This document shows positions 33,901-47,130 of a stretch of DNA of 64,000 nt, piece by piece. Below the pieces are notes generated by a model, which did no database searches, had not been told where the DNA came from, and saw nothing but the letters and a program-made list of their open reading frames with translations. The stretch covers positions 4,765,691 through 4,829,690 of the forward strand of contig BROE01000007.1 in the NCBI GenBank assembly GCA_036571765.1, given 5' to 3'. The stretch is from Plecoglossus altivelis. Lineage: Eukaryota > Chordata > Actinopteri > Osmeriformes > Plecoglossidae. Numbering within the stretch: position 1 is the stretch's first letter; each line of letters opens with the position of its first letter. The position numbers and the translations under genes were made by a program.

Positions 33901-34499
33901 AGGCGACGTTGAGTGGATGAGAATGAGGTTGGATGAAGAAAAAAAGAAGAAGAAGAAAAAAAAAAAGCCAACAACGAGGAAGAAAGAAACTCTTCCATTG
34001 TATCAGCTGGGAAAAGACCTTCCCTGAAAGTCTGAAGTGTTTCTCTGGTGTACTTCATGTACCACGGAAGAAAGATTACGCTCCTCCTTTGACTCCGATG
34101 GTCGACTCGTCGACTTTATGATTCTCGCAAGCGAAAGATGGTAGATGCAAAGCACTGATTCAATATAACAAGTACAGAAGCAGATCCATTTCAGAGTGCT
34201 CTGAAATCATTTCAAACACCCAACCCTGTGTGCATTCTCCACCCTGCCCCATACATTATGTATGGTATTGTATGGAAAATAGTGAAACCGATTCGGAATT
34301 GATTAAAAAATGGCTACACCTGAAAGCCATCTCTGTGAGGGAGTAGCGAGTTGGCAGGCATCACCTTTTGAGAGAGTGCACAGTTATTAACTTGCTGCTA
34401 GCCTTGTGAAAAATTTAGCAAGGCCAGAAACCAAGTGTGAACACACAAAACAGAAATAGAAAGACTATAATGAAGCTAAAAAGATACGTGAGGTAAAAC

Positions 34500-34815
34500 G
34501 ACCGACACACACGCACACACAGAGACACGACACAGACACACACCCACATACACACACACACACACCCACATACACACAGACACACATACACACAGACACG
34601 ACACATACACACACCCACACCAACATGCATACAGAGACACGACACACACACATACACACAGAGACACGACACACACACACACCCACATGCACACAGAGAC
34701 ACAACACACACACACACAGACACAGAGACACGACACACACACACCCACATGCACACAGAGACACGACACACACACACACCCACATGCACACAGAGACACG
34801 ACAGACACACAGAAA
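34500..34815. repeat. CACAGAGACACGACACA-type minisatellite/microsatellite
   Basis: A (CA)n-based tandem repeat in which CACGACACA and GCACACAGAGACACGAC blocks recur with variable CA lengths. Cys/Val-rich open frames over it on the minus strand are artefacts. Confidence 0.9.
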
Positions 34816-37807
34816 ACCGTAAAACAAATAAATCATTTTCCTCCCTCAGGCATTCTCCAAGTGCCATCAAATGAGACATTAGATGGGATAGGTTGCCATT
34901 CCATGCGTATTTTTCAAATTAAAGAACAAGACTCTCGATGTCAAGTCACGAGAGATGAAATAATTCATGCCACTGACCTTTTTCTTATTTATCGTCTGGA
35001 TTCGAATACTTTTATTTCATTTATTCATTTGATGGAGTAGAGGACCAAATCCATCCAATCAAAGTGAAAAGCCTGTCACACTCAAACGGGACTCGACAGT
35101 AAACTCAAGATGTGGCGTGCTGTCTTGAAACTCTGATGGAAAAATCCTCCAGATATGGACTGTTCCAGGGATTCCCATTCTCTCATTTCAGAACAGAACA
35201 AAAGCGACAGATTAAAATTGATTGAATAAAAAAGGCAGAAAGCATCTGAAGTATTCATTGTTGTCGCGCCTTTCTGTTTTAGACTTTACGGCAGGAGCAA
35301 ACAGCCGCAATCCGAGTTCCAATTTATGTGTGAAGAGAAAACAAGAAAACCAACAAAAAAGACCTACAAAAGGCTCTAAAACACACACATGTAAAATATC
35401 AATATCTAGTTGAATACAATATTTTTTTTACAATTGAAAATCCAAGATGATGTAGAAATTCTTTACTCAGTCTCAATTCAAAGAACACAGAATTATTCAC
35501 ATGAACCAAGGCCACACCAGCAATTGTATATGTCACTTTGTTTCCAGCCAATCTGTACTCTATAAGTGCTTCATAATGTGTATCTCTCCTCTCTCCTAGG
35601 GGAAATGAATAAAGGAGCTCTTTCTAAAGTCTCCTCTACCATTTTCGTATTCCAGGTTGCTCTTCTCTGAAATGCCGGTAGTCATAGCAGTGATCTACAC
35701 ACCCTGTCGTGTTCATCCCTCATGATTGAGGCCCAGAGGTTGTTCATTCCATATCATTCCACACCCAAACGTTTATGTTCATGATCCAAGGAGAAGCCTG
35801 TCCTTCCTCCGTCTGAGGGCACTGGGTTGCGCCGTGGTTGGTCCTGTGGTCCACTGACGTCTTCACGTCCCTGCTAGACACAAAGACCCAAGTCTGGCTT
35901 CATCCTTGTGCCCCCCATCCCCTTCAAACCCCCTCTGCAGAACCCCCGTCTGATTCCAATTGTTCCGCTGACAAATATCCACTTTTAATATGGATATTTC
36001 TGGAGACGCTCTGAATATATAGACTTACACTCTCACACCTGAGCAATGCTGGAGGTCGGGAGCCAGAGCTGCTCCTGTGAAGACATGCACCTTTCCAGGC
36101 TGTGTTCTCCGACCATTAACTCCACACAAAGTCCACTGCAGAGGCTAATGAAGAGCAGGGAGGACGTCTTTGTATTCGTGTCCATGCTTGTGTCTCCATG
36201 TCTCAGGCCTCCTCCTCTCCTGCTGTGTCCACCTTGCCCTCCACTCTGCTCCTCTGGCCAGCGGGGCACCCGTGACCCTCCCACAGGGGGCTAGAGAGGT
36301 GTGGAGGAGCGAGCCACACAAAGGAACCAGGCCCTATTAATTTCACTCAGGCAACCTTCAGGATAAGCCAACGAGACAGCCGTTTAATTGAGCTAGCCCT
36401 GAGCCTGCGGCAAACCAGGCTGTCCCTAATGGCCTTTCTCCGTGAATACCAAGGAGTGAGCTCACCTCTCCTTCATTAGAGAGAGAAGGCGGGAGACAAA
36501 GAGAGGGAGTCAGCACAGGCCCTGGCCCTTGCTCCGTTCCCCCGCTCTTTCTCCCTCCCTTCTTTTCTCCATTGCTTTTTTTTTTGTTCTCTCTGCATTT
36601 CTTTTCATTCCCTCGTCTGCTCTACCCACCTCAGACAAGAAGGAAAGACGCTTTGGTCCTCGATTTTTCAGTACGCTGTTTATTGCCATTGATGACCGGA
36701 GTGGTACTTTTCAATGAGTCTCCAAAGTTCGTTTGTAGTAAACTATTGAATAGCACTGTCAAATTACATTGCACACAGGGTTAGTGTTCCATAAAGGTTA
36801 ATTTAATCTTCAACCCTCGCAGAAGTGACGAAGGACTCATATGATATTCAAAACATTGAAGCAATATTTTCCATTTAGCTTTTCTGGAGTCACTCCATAC
36901 AAAAAGATAATCACAGACATATTATTGCCTCTTATTTGCTCCAAACGTATATCAACTTGCTTTCTTGCAACTAGCTTTCCATGAAAGCTGTACACCACGA
37001 GGGCACAAAGGTTGTCTTTGGGTCATTTGTAATCCGGTAGTTATACAACATTATTTACACACCACAACAAAGACACTCACACCATGTGAAATGGTGAATC
37101 AAAGAGGAGCAGATGAGAGTACCCCTGGTTGTCTCGCTGCTGAAGCCATTAGAGCTCATTTCAGTACTGTAATTACAACAAGTGATGTCCTCTAATTAAA
37201 CAAAGTCTTTCTGTTTTACGAAGAGGGTAAACCCAGATCTTCACGAAGCTTGCGATGAATGACAGGTTGTCTCTTAATGCTAAAGAGATTTGGGTTTTAC
37301 AATCAATTAATTCAATGACGGTGCTTTATTTTCGGGTTCAATGAAGTTTGGTTATTTTTTACCTCAACGATAAGGAGATAAAACATAACGTTAAGACTGT
37401 CTAAGGAGAAAACAGCACCAATAAATGACATTTCATGCTATGCTGTGGTTTACAGTCACTATTGCATGGCACAGTGAATTGCTGGTAGCTTGACAAAACA
37501 ACTGTAGAACGAAAGTACTGAATGGCAGACATTTTAAGCCTCAAGTTCAAGCCTTTATGGCTATGGAAAGGAATAAGAAGGTAGTTGTTATGGAACAAGT
37601 TAAGTTTCCATGTAGGGAGATCAAGAGAGAAGCCAGCTTCAGGATTGATTGAGCGAGAGAGGACACGTAGTGAGCTTTCAAGGACACGCTTTGGAAAGCA
37701 CTGGTGAGGTCAAGACAGTGAGGTTGCATTGATGTCCTCAGCCTGTATAGGCCTCCGCTAAAACCCCCACTACAAGCCCAGGGTTGACCAGCAGATTCCA
37801 CAGCCGA

Positions 37808-37829
37808 GAGAAAGAGAGAGAGAGAGAGA

Positions 37830-37868
<39 letters not shown>

Positions 37869-37985
37869 CTCTCCTTTAGCTCGTCCATCCGAGCGCTCTT
37901 GTCCCTTGCCCCAGCCACCCAGTTTCCCCTCTCTGCTGTTCCTGTACCATCTCTCTCTTCCTCCCTTCCGTTCCCTTCCCTTCCC

Positions 37986-38040
<55 letters not shown>
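37808..38040. repeat. (GA)n and (CT)n tracts in inverted arrangement
   Basis: A (GA)n tract (37808-37866, with a TGTGAGA interruption) is followed about 125 bases later by an uninterrupted (CT)n tract (37991-38040). The two are complementary, so the pair could form a long hairpin arm or independent triplex structures. Confidence 0.9.
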
Positions 38041-38043
<3 letters not shown>

Positions 38044-41000
38044 CTGTCTCCACCACAGGTAGTTACCGAGCAGAGTGTTGAGGAGGGTGGGGGGGGGGGA
38101 GTCACTGAAACCCACCACTCCGGGGGAAGGCACATGATCCATTAGCTCAGCCATGAGCACGACGGGCCATTCCTCATCCCCATTTGTCTTTCCCAGGTCC
38201 CCACCCTCCACCTCCACCCCCACCCCTTCACGCCCCCTTCCCCTCCCCCAGCCCCGCTCCCCCTCCCTCACCCCCCCCAGCCCATTTTGTTCCTTCTTTT
38301 TTTATGTCCGTGTTTTTTTTCTTTCAATTCTCTTTCTTTGTAAAAGCACCTCTGTGACAGCGTACCATCTACGCAAATGCTTCGGCAGGGAGATTTGCAT
38401 CAAACGGAGCACGGCTGGTTTCCCATCGGGTGGATAGTGGGGTGAATAGTGGGGTGCATTGTCACGTGCTGGATCAGTTTTGGCTACAAAGTCTCCGAAC
38501 AGTAGACCAGACAGTAGGACTTGTTCACAAAAACGCTTTCGAGTAATGACAGTACAGCAATCCTTCCTATCTCCAGTTCTCCTTGGCTCTTTTGCTGTAA
38601 ATGAGAACACAGCTTGTCAGACACCATTTTTAAACTTTTCGATTTGAAAAAAAAGAGTCCATTACCTGCAGTGGAATGCAACAAATCCAATGTGGAAATG
38701 TGCAACCGTTAAAAAAATAATGTTAAATCAATAGCAATTTGATAGAACCAAATGAGAGCCCTGCAGTTATCAAGCGCGTTAACTAAAACAGGCGTGATCT
38801 ACTGTATCCCTTCTACCAGGGTGCTGATGAGAGACAGAGAGAAAGAGAGACAGGGAGAGAGCAAGAGTTAATTGCCGTAATGACCTTCTGTCTTGCTAAT
38901 AGGCAAATCCATTACCACTGCAGAGAGAAGGTGGGTAAAGCCAGTGTTACTATGGCTTTCCTTACTCTGTTCCAGAACCACCACTCCCACCCTCCCTCCT
39001 GTACTCACTTGATAGGGGTGCAGCTAACCCTCTCAACCAGGTGAAACCCTGTGCGCTATGGCTTTGCCAGGCTGCCTAGATATAAAGGCCTCGTGAACAT
39101 CCCAGGCTTCAGTGAATCTGCGAACGCCACTAAGGTCCTTTTGAAGAGGCGTTTGCTGTCTGTGGCTCCAGATCTTCAAACCTGGCTGATGATCAAGGGT
39201 ATTTAGGAACGGTGCTCAAAGGGAGGAGAGTTCAGTGAACGCACATGAAGTTTACAGTCAATCTGTCTCCACCTTTGCGGTGTGATGTTGGTCCTTCCAC
39301 AAACAAAGTGTCACGACAGCTTGGAACAGAGCTCAGCTAAACCTCAGCGTCTACCTACCCAGAGATGCAGAGGTTTTCCCTCCCTGTGGAGTCTTTGCCA
39401 TGGAAACAGGGACTGAAAGACCAGGTCTAAAGCTTTGCGAAATCGCCATCGAGGGCACGGAAAGCGAGCGTGTCTGTCACCTACAACCCCGGCCACCAGG
39501 GGGCAAAGCAGCACAGTGTCCTGCAACACAAAGACATGATAAATTAAATGATTGCACGAAATGAAAGGGTCGCTGATTGCTTTTTATGCATACAGAGAGC
39601 TAATGTTTATATGTATGTGTGAATGTTGGCATGCATCTAATATGTGCGGGTGGGCGTATGCACTCATTCTTGTTTCTACGTGTGCGAGATGATGTGAAAT
39701 TATACATACGTATTGGTGCACAGGTAGTCTTTCTTTCCAGCATCTGCAGAGAGAGAATCAATTCTGCCGGCCCTAATCTAATAGCCTGACATCTGAATTA
39801 ATGCCCCGACTGATATGGAATATGCACCACTATCTGTCAGCCACCTGAATAGGATGCTGTCCAATTGAAAGCAAGGCATGAGAGGCTTTTTAATCATTGG
39901 TTCAGAGTCCAAACACGAACTCTGGGCACTCATTTTCGAAGGTACAACTGTTCAAGGACCACAGATTGTGATGGTTCTTAAGGTGTCTGAGGTAAATGAC
40001 TCCTTCTATAATGATGGATCAATGAGGGAAAATGTGAGCCGCAAACAGTAATTCAGACTCTTTTTCATGGCGTCGACTAGAGCAAATTTACAGTAGGCCT
40101 GGAGGAACCGGAGGGCTAGGATTTCACTGGTCCCAAGGACAAGATGAGTTTAAGAAATTATCGACTCTGGTTCAATATTGTGCATGCGGGTGGCTGGGAA
40201 AACATAATTCAGCTGAAAAGATGTGGTACGGCTGACAATGACGTAGGTAGATTGCAGACCTTCAAGCAGAAGCATGTTTATTGTATGGTTGTGTCCTATA
40301 CAACTGTCTATCACAAAAGCGTAGAGGTCATAGAAGGGAAAGTCACAGAGTTTGGCACAGCAACAAGATGTTTATCAGTTTAAAACATACTGCATATTAT
40401 ATGTGTGATACACATAATGAATGGATATTGTGACTTCATGGCATGATTTGACTGTGTGAATCAACAGCCCATCTTCATGCGTTCCTCCATTGTCACGTCC
40501 TGCATTTTCAACTGTTGCCGTGATTTCAGCACCACCCATAGAGGACAGCTCCCATGCTTCACCAGCAGATCACTTCATTTTTTCTTATCTTAGTCTAGGG
40601 AATCAAGTTAGTTCAAAGAAAAGTGTTCCTTAAAGGTTGCTTTCAAAGTAACCTTACAGCAGAAGTGACAACACGCTCATTTGATCATTGAATCCATCCA
40701 TTAAAAGAACCTTGATGTACACATGGGAGTGTATAGTTAAGAAGGTACAAATCTTTTCAGCTCATCCATTCAACTTTTGTAGTGACCTTGCCCACTTGCC
40801 CACACAACAACTCGCAAATTTCAACATATAGTGTGCTTATGAGACAGTTACATCACAATCACCTTCAACCAGCCATGGTTTGTTGGTGGTCAACAATGGG
40901 TGAACAATTATGTTTGTTCAAGTACATGGAGCATTGAATACAAAATGGGAGCTGTGCATGTGTGTGTGTACGTGTGTGCCAGCTCAATTGGCGTGGGCAG

Positions 41001-42824
41001 GTGCATCATGCAATATTAGGTTGAGAGCCATTGGGCGGGGGGGGGATCTTGCAAGAGGTACCCCTGGCTGCTGTTATGTACGGTTAGTGTTGGTGTAAGT
41101 GGAGAAGCAGACCTGAGAGCATCCCCTCTCCTTTTACCGGGCCCAGCGCTGATGGTCCCTCCACACAGTTAAAAGTAGGTGTCAGTCAGCATTAGCATAG
41201 TCATTTATACACTGCCACAGCTGTCCCCACACGCCAGTACCCCTCCTCTACCGCCACCCCCCTCCCCCTCCCCGTGCCACGCTGGCCCCCGCACCCCTGC
41301 CGCCCCACTATGCAACCACCCACCCATTCCAAGAAGGGTTATCACAGCGATTATGAAAAATGACTGCTAAAATAAAAATGATGTGACACATTATCTCAAT
41401 ATTAAGGGAATTTGAGCGAATAATACGTTTGGCTTTGCTGGCTTATTAATCAAGGTAAAAGAAAAGGGGAAAGGAGCTGTCGGGTGCAGTTAAATGTCAC
41501 TGTCAATCTTTCTGACTCTTCCTCTCTCCTCCCTCCCTCCCTTCCCTCCCTCCCTCCACCAAGGGGGGTTCACCTCAACCTGAGCATGGTGTTTGAAGGA
41601 ACGTAGTGTGCCCCTTCTGTCTGCTTACCAAACACGTGTCAGCATCAATCTAGTTTAACAATTATCTAGCAAAATGTGGTTTGAGAAGAACTTAAATAAG
41701 AAATGTGTGCCTTCCAGTGCCATAGTAAGGGACTCGCACCAGCAGTCTGTATTCTCTTTTTTTCATGAAGCTGCCAAAGTGGAAAAATTCCCCCTCATAT
41801 TTCCTGAATATGGGATGAGGTGCGTTTGAATCCGTCTCCTGTCCCTCCCCATATTTCCACCTCCTCCTCCTGTGCCCTTTCGTAGGCATGGTCGTACATT
41901 ACCACCTAGAAGCTGGCTGTTGCTAACGTGATGAGACGGAGACATTTATCTCACCCTGGCCATTTGCCGCATCCCCCTGCTTGAAGGCTCAACCTAATGT
42001 ACACTACAGATGGATTAGAGAAAGAAAGCCACACATCAAGGTCTGGAACCTTCTATGGATATTATCATCCACTGCACTGCTTAGCCTAATTGACTGTACC
42101 TTATAAATGCTGGGTTTTTTGCAGAAAACTGCAAAAATTGGAGTCTCGCCGTCAGCGATAGGAAAGCATTTCTACTCAATATGCTATATAATTAGGCCAT
42201 TTCTGTTGGAATAAGAGGAAAGCCACTCCCCTTGCCAGCTGTGTGAGAGAGGTCATGCTGTAGTGAGTCTCTAAGCTGCTCAGAGGATGAAGGATCCCCA
42301 GAGGCCTGGAGGACCGGAAGTAGGGAGGAGAGAGTCGAAGCTCTCTGAGCTCCACAGCAAAGGCTCATGGGAAGCCTGAGGGGAGGAGCCAGTCATAATG
42401 CTCTCCAATCGCCCGGACATCTCAGCACAAAGTCAAAGCTCTGGGCGGAGAAGAAGGCGACTTGAAGTGAGTCGCGGGCAAAGATAAGAATAGAATGAAC
42501 TGCTAATTTGTGGGGAAATTAATCCGTTTTTACAGCGAATCAGACCTTCACGAAGTGGCATTGTTCAAGTCCTATCTCCGTTCTCCAGATATTTGCAGGT
42601 CGCAACAGAGGAGAGAATTTCAATTTGTTCCTTGATTGGCAATCGCGTGAGAGGCGCAGCAAAAAAAACCCATTGTCACCCTAGTTGGAGTTTACAACAG
42701 TGGACTGGTATCTCCATGGCAGTCTCCCGTCCACCACCAAGCTACAGTAGGCTATAGAGTCGCAGAAATTATTATTTTTGCTTTGTTTTCTAACCGCTAA
42801 CTGGAAGCAGCAAAGAAAGGTTCT

Positions 42825-42930
42825 AACCAGAGGTAATTAGAACTCCCCCTTTTGATATTGAGCAATTAATGGTGGATCATTAACGCAGTGCCATTTAAAA
42901 GCATTGCCCTCTGCTGAATATAAAAGAGGT
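42825..42930. promoter_or_regulatory. Candidate conserved non-coding element
   Basis: Unique sequence with AGGTAATTAGAACTC, GAGCAATTAATGG, GGATCATTAACG and GCCATTTAAAAGC in close succession. It is a candidate only, by motif density. Confidence 0.25.
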
Positions 42931-43387
42931 GACATTTGAAAGGCCCCATGGTTCTCTGCCACCCAAATCTTCCTTCAATTACTCAAATGAATGCCGACAC
43001 TGATGACTCGCCCCGTTTCATAGGAGCACTGAAAAAAAGAGGAAGACCGATGTGTAACGACACACCGGCAGAGCGTATTTCTGCTTGGTGCGCTGCACCA
43101 TGCACATATCAACTTCCTGTTGTTTGTCTGAGTGATTGAGAGCCTTGCGAAGAGACTTTGGAGGGAACGCCTGCTGTGGTGTATCGTGGTTCGACACAGC
43201 CTTGGGCCAGACGAGAAAATCTGTCAAATGCTCAGAATTCAAGTGACTTCAAGATGAACATCTTCTTGGTCTGATGAAAATGCCAACGCTTTGGAATTTG
43301 GAGAGTGGAGGAGAACACATGTACCAGGATCTGAGAAGATCCTTGGTGTGGCGGAGGACACCTGAACTAGTGGTAGAGGAGGCATGC

Positions 43388-43560
43388 TCTCTCCCTCTCC
43401 ATGTCTCTCTCTCCATGTCTCTCTCTCTCCATGTCTCTCTCTCTCTCTGTCTCTCTGTCTCTCTCTCTCTCCATGTCTCTCTCTCTAAGTCTGTCTCTCT
43501 CTCTCTCCATGTCTCTCTCTCTAAGTGTCTGTCTCTCTGTCTCTCTCTCGCTCTGTCTTT
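43388..43560. repeat. CT-rich tandem repeat (TCTCTCTCCATGTCTCTC)n
   Basis: Imperfect CT repeat with recurring CCATGTCTCTCTC and CTAAGTCTGTCTC inserts. Ser/Leu-rich frames here are not genes. Confidence 0.9.
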
Positions 43561-44189
43561 CATCTCCTTCACACAGACAAATGGGATTGAAACCAAATTA
43601 TTTCACAATGTCTCAGTTGTAGATCTTCCACAAGTGTTTAACCTTCCTGCCCCCGTGGGAAATCAAAATATCGCACACACATTAACGAAATCGGGTGAGA
43701 GGCTGAGTTTTTTAACAAAGTAGGAACCCAACACCAGGGGGGTAAAGCACTTCTGATAAGCGCAGAGTGAGAGCCACTCAGGCACCCTTTTGCCGACACA
43801 TCTCCACGCGTGCACCTCGACATCACTTAGGAGCCACAATTTGGAGGCGGCAGGAGAAGCGAATGATTAGCAGCCATTATGGGAGACCTGAAAGAGCTTT
43901 TCTCGCAAAAACAATTAGGCGCGTTGGTTCACCCTCAGCCGTTCGTTCTCCATAATGCGCCTCATTATGACATCGAAAGAAAACAAAGACGGCATGAAAA
44001 TGTCACGCTGTGCCAGGACATAACAATTAATATTCAACACCTGCGTCTCAGGACGTTCAGCTGCCGGTGGCTTCCGAGGGAGGATTAAGTCAAATTGATG
44101 AGATAGTACGTGGAAAAGAAAAATCCCAGTCCAAACAAAAGCCTGCTGCTTGATATAGCAGGTTCTCCCTTCAACCTGGTGGTATCGCG

Positions 44190-44350
44190 AAACGAGCTTT
44201 AATTAGTGTGCGTTTTACACCGTTTTTCATGTTTAAAAGGTGATGAATTGTATAATTAAAGCGCTCACAATGTAAATCAATGGGGCGGAAAGAGAGAGGG
44301 TAATTAAACAGGGCTATGCTTGGCATCATAATGTTTAACTTTCACAGGAA
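44190..44350. promoter_or_regulatory. Candidate conserved non-coding element
   Basis: Repeat-free and motif-dense: GAGCTTTAATTAGTG, TGTATAATTAAAGCG, AATGTAAATCAATGGG and GGGTAATTAAACAGGG within 150 bases. It resembles a homeodomain-bound enhancer; only cross-species alignment can confirm it. Confidence 0.3.
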
Positions 44351-44826
44351 AAGAAACAGCCTCCATTGACTGGAAATGGAGGGATTTCAAAAAACAATTC
44401 AAGGGCGTAGAGGGCAAACAAGACAGTTATTATAAATTATTATTGTTATCTACTGGGTGTACGATCGTACTGGAAATAACACCCTGGAACATAAACTGAT
44501 ATGCCAAAATCACTGCTGTGGTCACGATGCCTTCTCGGGAAATGACATCATCCGCATTGACTTGAGCCTGTGGATTTACCAGATAACAGTGCAGGAGGGG
44601 AATAGCATTGTCCTTAGTCTTTGCCTCTGACCCGTGGTGACGCGTGACGCGGCCGATGGTTCAGCGATGGGTAAATGCCAGGGTCAGACTCCCCACGACT
44701 CCTTTGTAGTTTCCACATCCTGTAGGACAATGTTGCTGCCTCGTCTCTCTGTCTGCCTCTGCCTCCGCTCTTAGACCAATGGAAGACCAGAGTTTTCATT
44801 GTTGATAAAAAAAATCAACAACCTTA

Positions 44827-45137
44827 GACCGTCCTTGTGCTCTCCCTTCTATTGGATGACCGTCATTGTACCCTCCCTGCAATTGGATGGCCGTCCTTGT
44901 GCTCTCCCTGCTATTGGATGACCGTCATTGTACCCTCCCTGCAATTGGATGGCCGTCCTTGTGCTCTTCCTTCTATTGGATGACCGTCATTGTACCCTCC
45001 CTGCTATTGGATGACCGTCCTTGTGCTCTCCCTGCTATTGGATGACCGTCCTTGTGCTCTCCCTGCTATTGGATGACCGTCCTTGTGCCCTCCCTGCTAT
45101 CGGATGACCGTCCTTGTGCTCTCCCTGCTATCGGATG
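44827..45137. repeat. 31-bp minisatellite, about 10 copies, with 62-bp higher-order pattern
   Basis: The unit is GACCGTCCTTGTGCTCTCCC followed by TGCTATTGGAT. In the left part two unit types alternate (CCTTGTGCTCTCC and CATTGTACCCTCC), making a 62-bp higher-order repeat. The right four to five units are all of the first type, and the last ones carry TATCGGAT. The open frame across part of it (units of 31 shift frame each time) is not a gene. Confidence 0.95.
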
Positions 45138-46979
45138 TCTCAGGATCCATAAGGAGCAGCTTATACTGAGATTCAGACTTTATCTCCAGCTACTCGATGA
45201 CGGCATCAGAAACTCTACGGCCATCAGGAGGTTTTCTTGGTGTCTGAGGCAGACCAGAGCTTGGATTTGAAACAGACAAGCCTTTTCTACGGTTGGTGAT
45301 AACCTCCGTTTGGTTCTGCCGTCTGCTGGCGTATCTTTGGACCAGGAGATGGCTGGCAGGGGCGCAGCCGGTTGGTAATTGAGTTTAGAATGCACCGGTT
45401 TGAGGGAAACATTCTGCCACGCGGCTCAGTCGTGGCTGCTACCCTCCCCATTTTCCTCCCTCCAAACTGATTTCTAGACCCTTGGATTGACTGCCAGAGT
45501 TATGTATGGAGTTCCACTTGATAGCTTCCCCACCTACTGAAACAGCCTTTTCTGCTAGCTCGCACATTCTGCAAAGGAGACAGTTATCAACTGACTATAT
45601 TTTCTTATTTTGAACTTAAAAAGGCACAGGTTGGTTTGTTTGTGCCGCTCAATTCAGTTCCAAGTGGAGAAAACTGCCTTTCATGTTTCAACTGTTACTG
45701 GGGATAAAATGAGGCGATTTCTTTTTTCTCTCTCTCCTTTTTCCCTCTCTTCCCAACACCCCCAATGTATTTCTCCAATCAGTAATGGAAGACCTTGCAT
45801 TCCACAGGGCTCTGGCAGACAAATAGCATGTGACCCAGTTGACACAGTTTTATTGGAACGCATAAATATTGAGAGGTTTACCGGTCAGCCACCAGCATCC
45901 TCTGGTCGCCTTCACGAGACGTTTTCACGAGGCGTACGGATGGGCTGCCCGGGAAGCACTAACTCACATTCAGAGCTCGTCTTTGTTCAATCTCCAGCGC
46001 TTCCCTCCAAGCACTCCTGCAGACAAGTCCAGGCGTGTTGACAAGCCTTGGCGGCGAAGTGGACTGGAGCTGCAGCTCCCTGACGCAGGCCGGATGATGG
46101 TGGAAAACGCGTTGCGTTTTGACAGTGCTTCCGCATGTAAACAGCCCTCTGATTCCTCTCGTTCTCCTGGATGGCTGAGGAAAGAGAATGTCTCCGTGTG
46201 GCAGGCGTGGGTGACACCTGCTGCCACTCACCTGTAGATGGCGCCCAGCCCGGCCCGGCCCGGCCCCCTCCCCCACCCTCCCACACACATACGCATATTC
46301 TGTGACACGTAGACAGCCAGTGCATTTGTTTGAAGTCGCCACTCTGGGTGTGTAGTGAGTCAGTGAGGCTTGCTTTGGTGCTGCTGCTGCTGCGTGTGCA
46401 GGTGGGAGAGAGACTCAGGGCGTTGGTATGATAGATAGAGATACAGCATGTTTGGGCAGCAGTTCTGCTCTCAGCAAGACGTTCACCATGGTCACCACGG
46501 TCAGCTTGGTTTCCATACGAGACCTGATCTCCAAGCTGCAGCACGAATGCTTCTTCACAGTACTGCTGGATCTGATCGTTCCTTTTTTTGTCATTGCCTG
46601 TGCCATCACCTAGCACAGTGTTGTACTGTCACTGGGGCAACTTAACCATGACCACCACACCACTTTACAAACCGGCATACATTAGACCATAGATAATAGA
46701 CAAATGAATAAAGACGGAACAAGATAACACTGGAACTGGGGTTCTTTGGACAATACCTCCAGTCTTTGCTGTTGCTGTGGCCATAATATAGAATGGGTTT
46801 TTTTCTTGCACCTATTTCACTGGCAATCACTCTGAGGTCTACCCAGTAATTGGGTTCAACGTTATTCTTCAAAAACCGGACTTTTCTGACTGTGAAAGAA
46901 ACAGGGGACAAAGAGCAGAAACTCAGAGGAATTAGATTTAACATGTCGACTGGGAACAGAATAAGACTGCTGATGGCAG

Positions 46980-47130
46980 GAGAGAAAGAAAGAGAGAGGA
47001 AGAGAGAGAGAGAGAGTATGTGTGTGTGTGTGTGAGAGAGAGATAGAGAGAGAGAGGGGGGGAGAGAGAGAAAGAGAGAGAGAAAGAGTGTGTGAAAGAG
47101 AGAGAGATGGAGAGAGAGAGGAAGAAAAAA
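46980..47130. repeat. (GA)n-rich purine tract
   Basis: GAGAGAAAGA-type tract with a GTGTGTGTGT insert near 47019-47032. Confidence 0.9.

Larger units (their letters stand above)
30922..44826. other. Intergenic; no gene recognised
   Basis: Unique AT-rich sequence mixed with simple repeats. Notable contents are CA-rich tandem repeats at 34500-34815, a (GA)n/(CT)n inverted pair at 37808-38040, CT repeats at 43388-43560 and enhancer-like motif clusters (for example 36330-36450, 41390-41480, 42825-42930, 44190-44350). Open frames are short or repeat-derived. Confidence 0.55.

Noticed and set aside
34415..34879. Cys/Val-rich 154-codon minus-strand frame resembling a cysteine-rich peptide
   Set aside because: It is the translation of the CACACA/CACGACACA tandem repeat; there is no signal peptide or conserved spacing.
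46428..46616. Several simultaneously open frames, one with a membrane-like C-terminus, next to the orphan exon candidate
   Set aside because: Splice phases do not join to the 46757-46889 candidate, the splice sites are poor and no family is recognisable.
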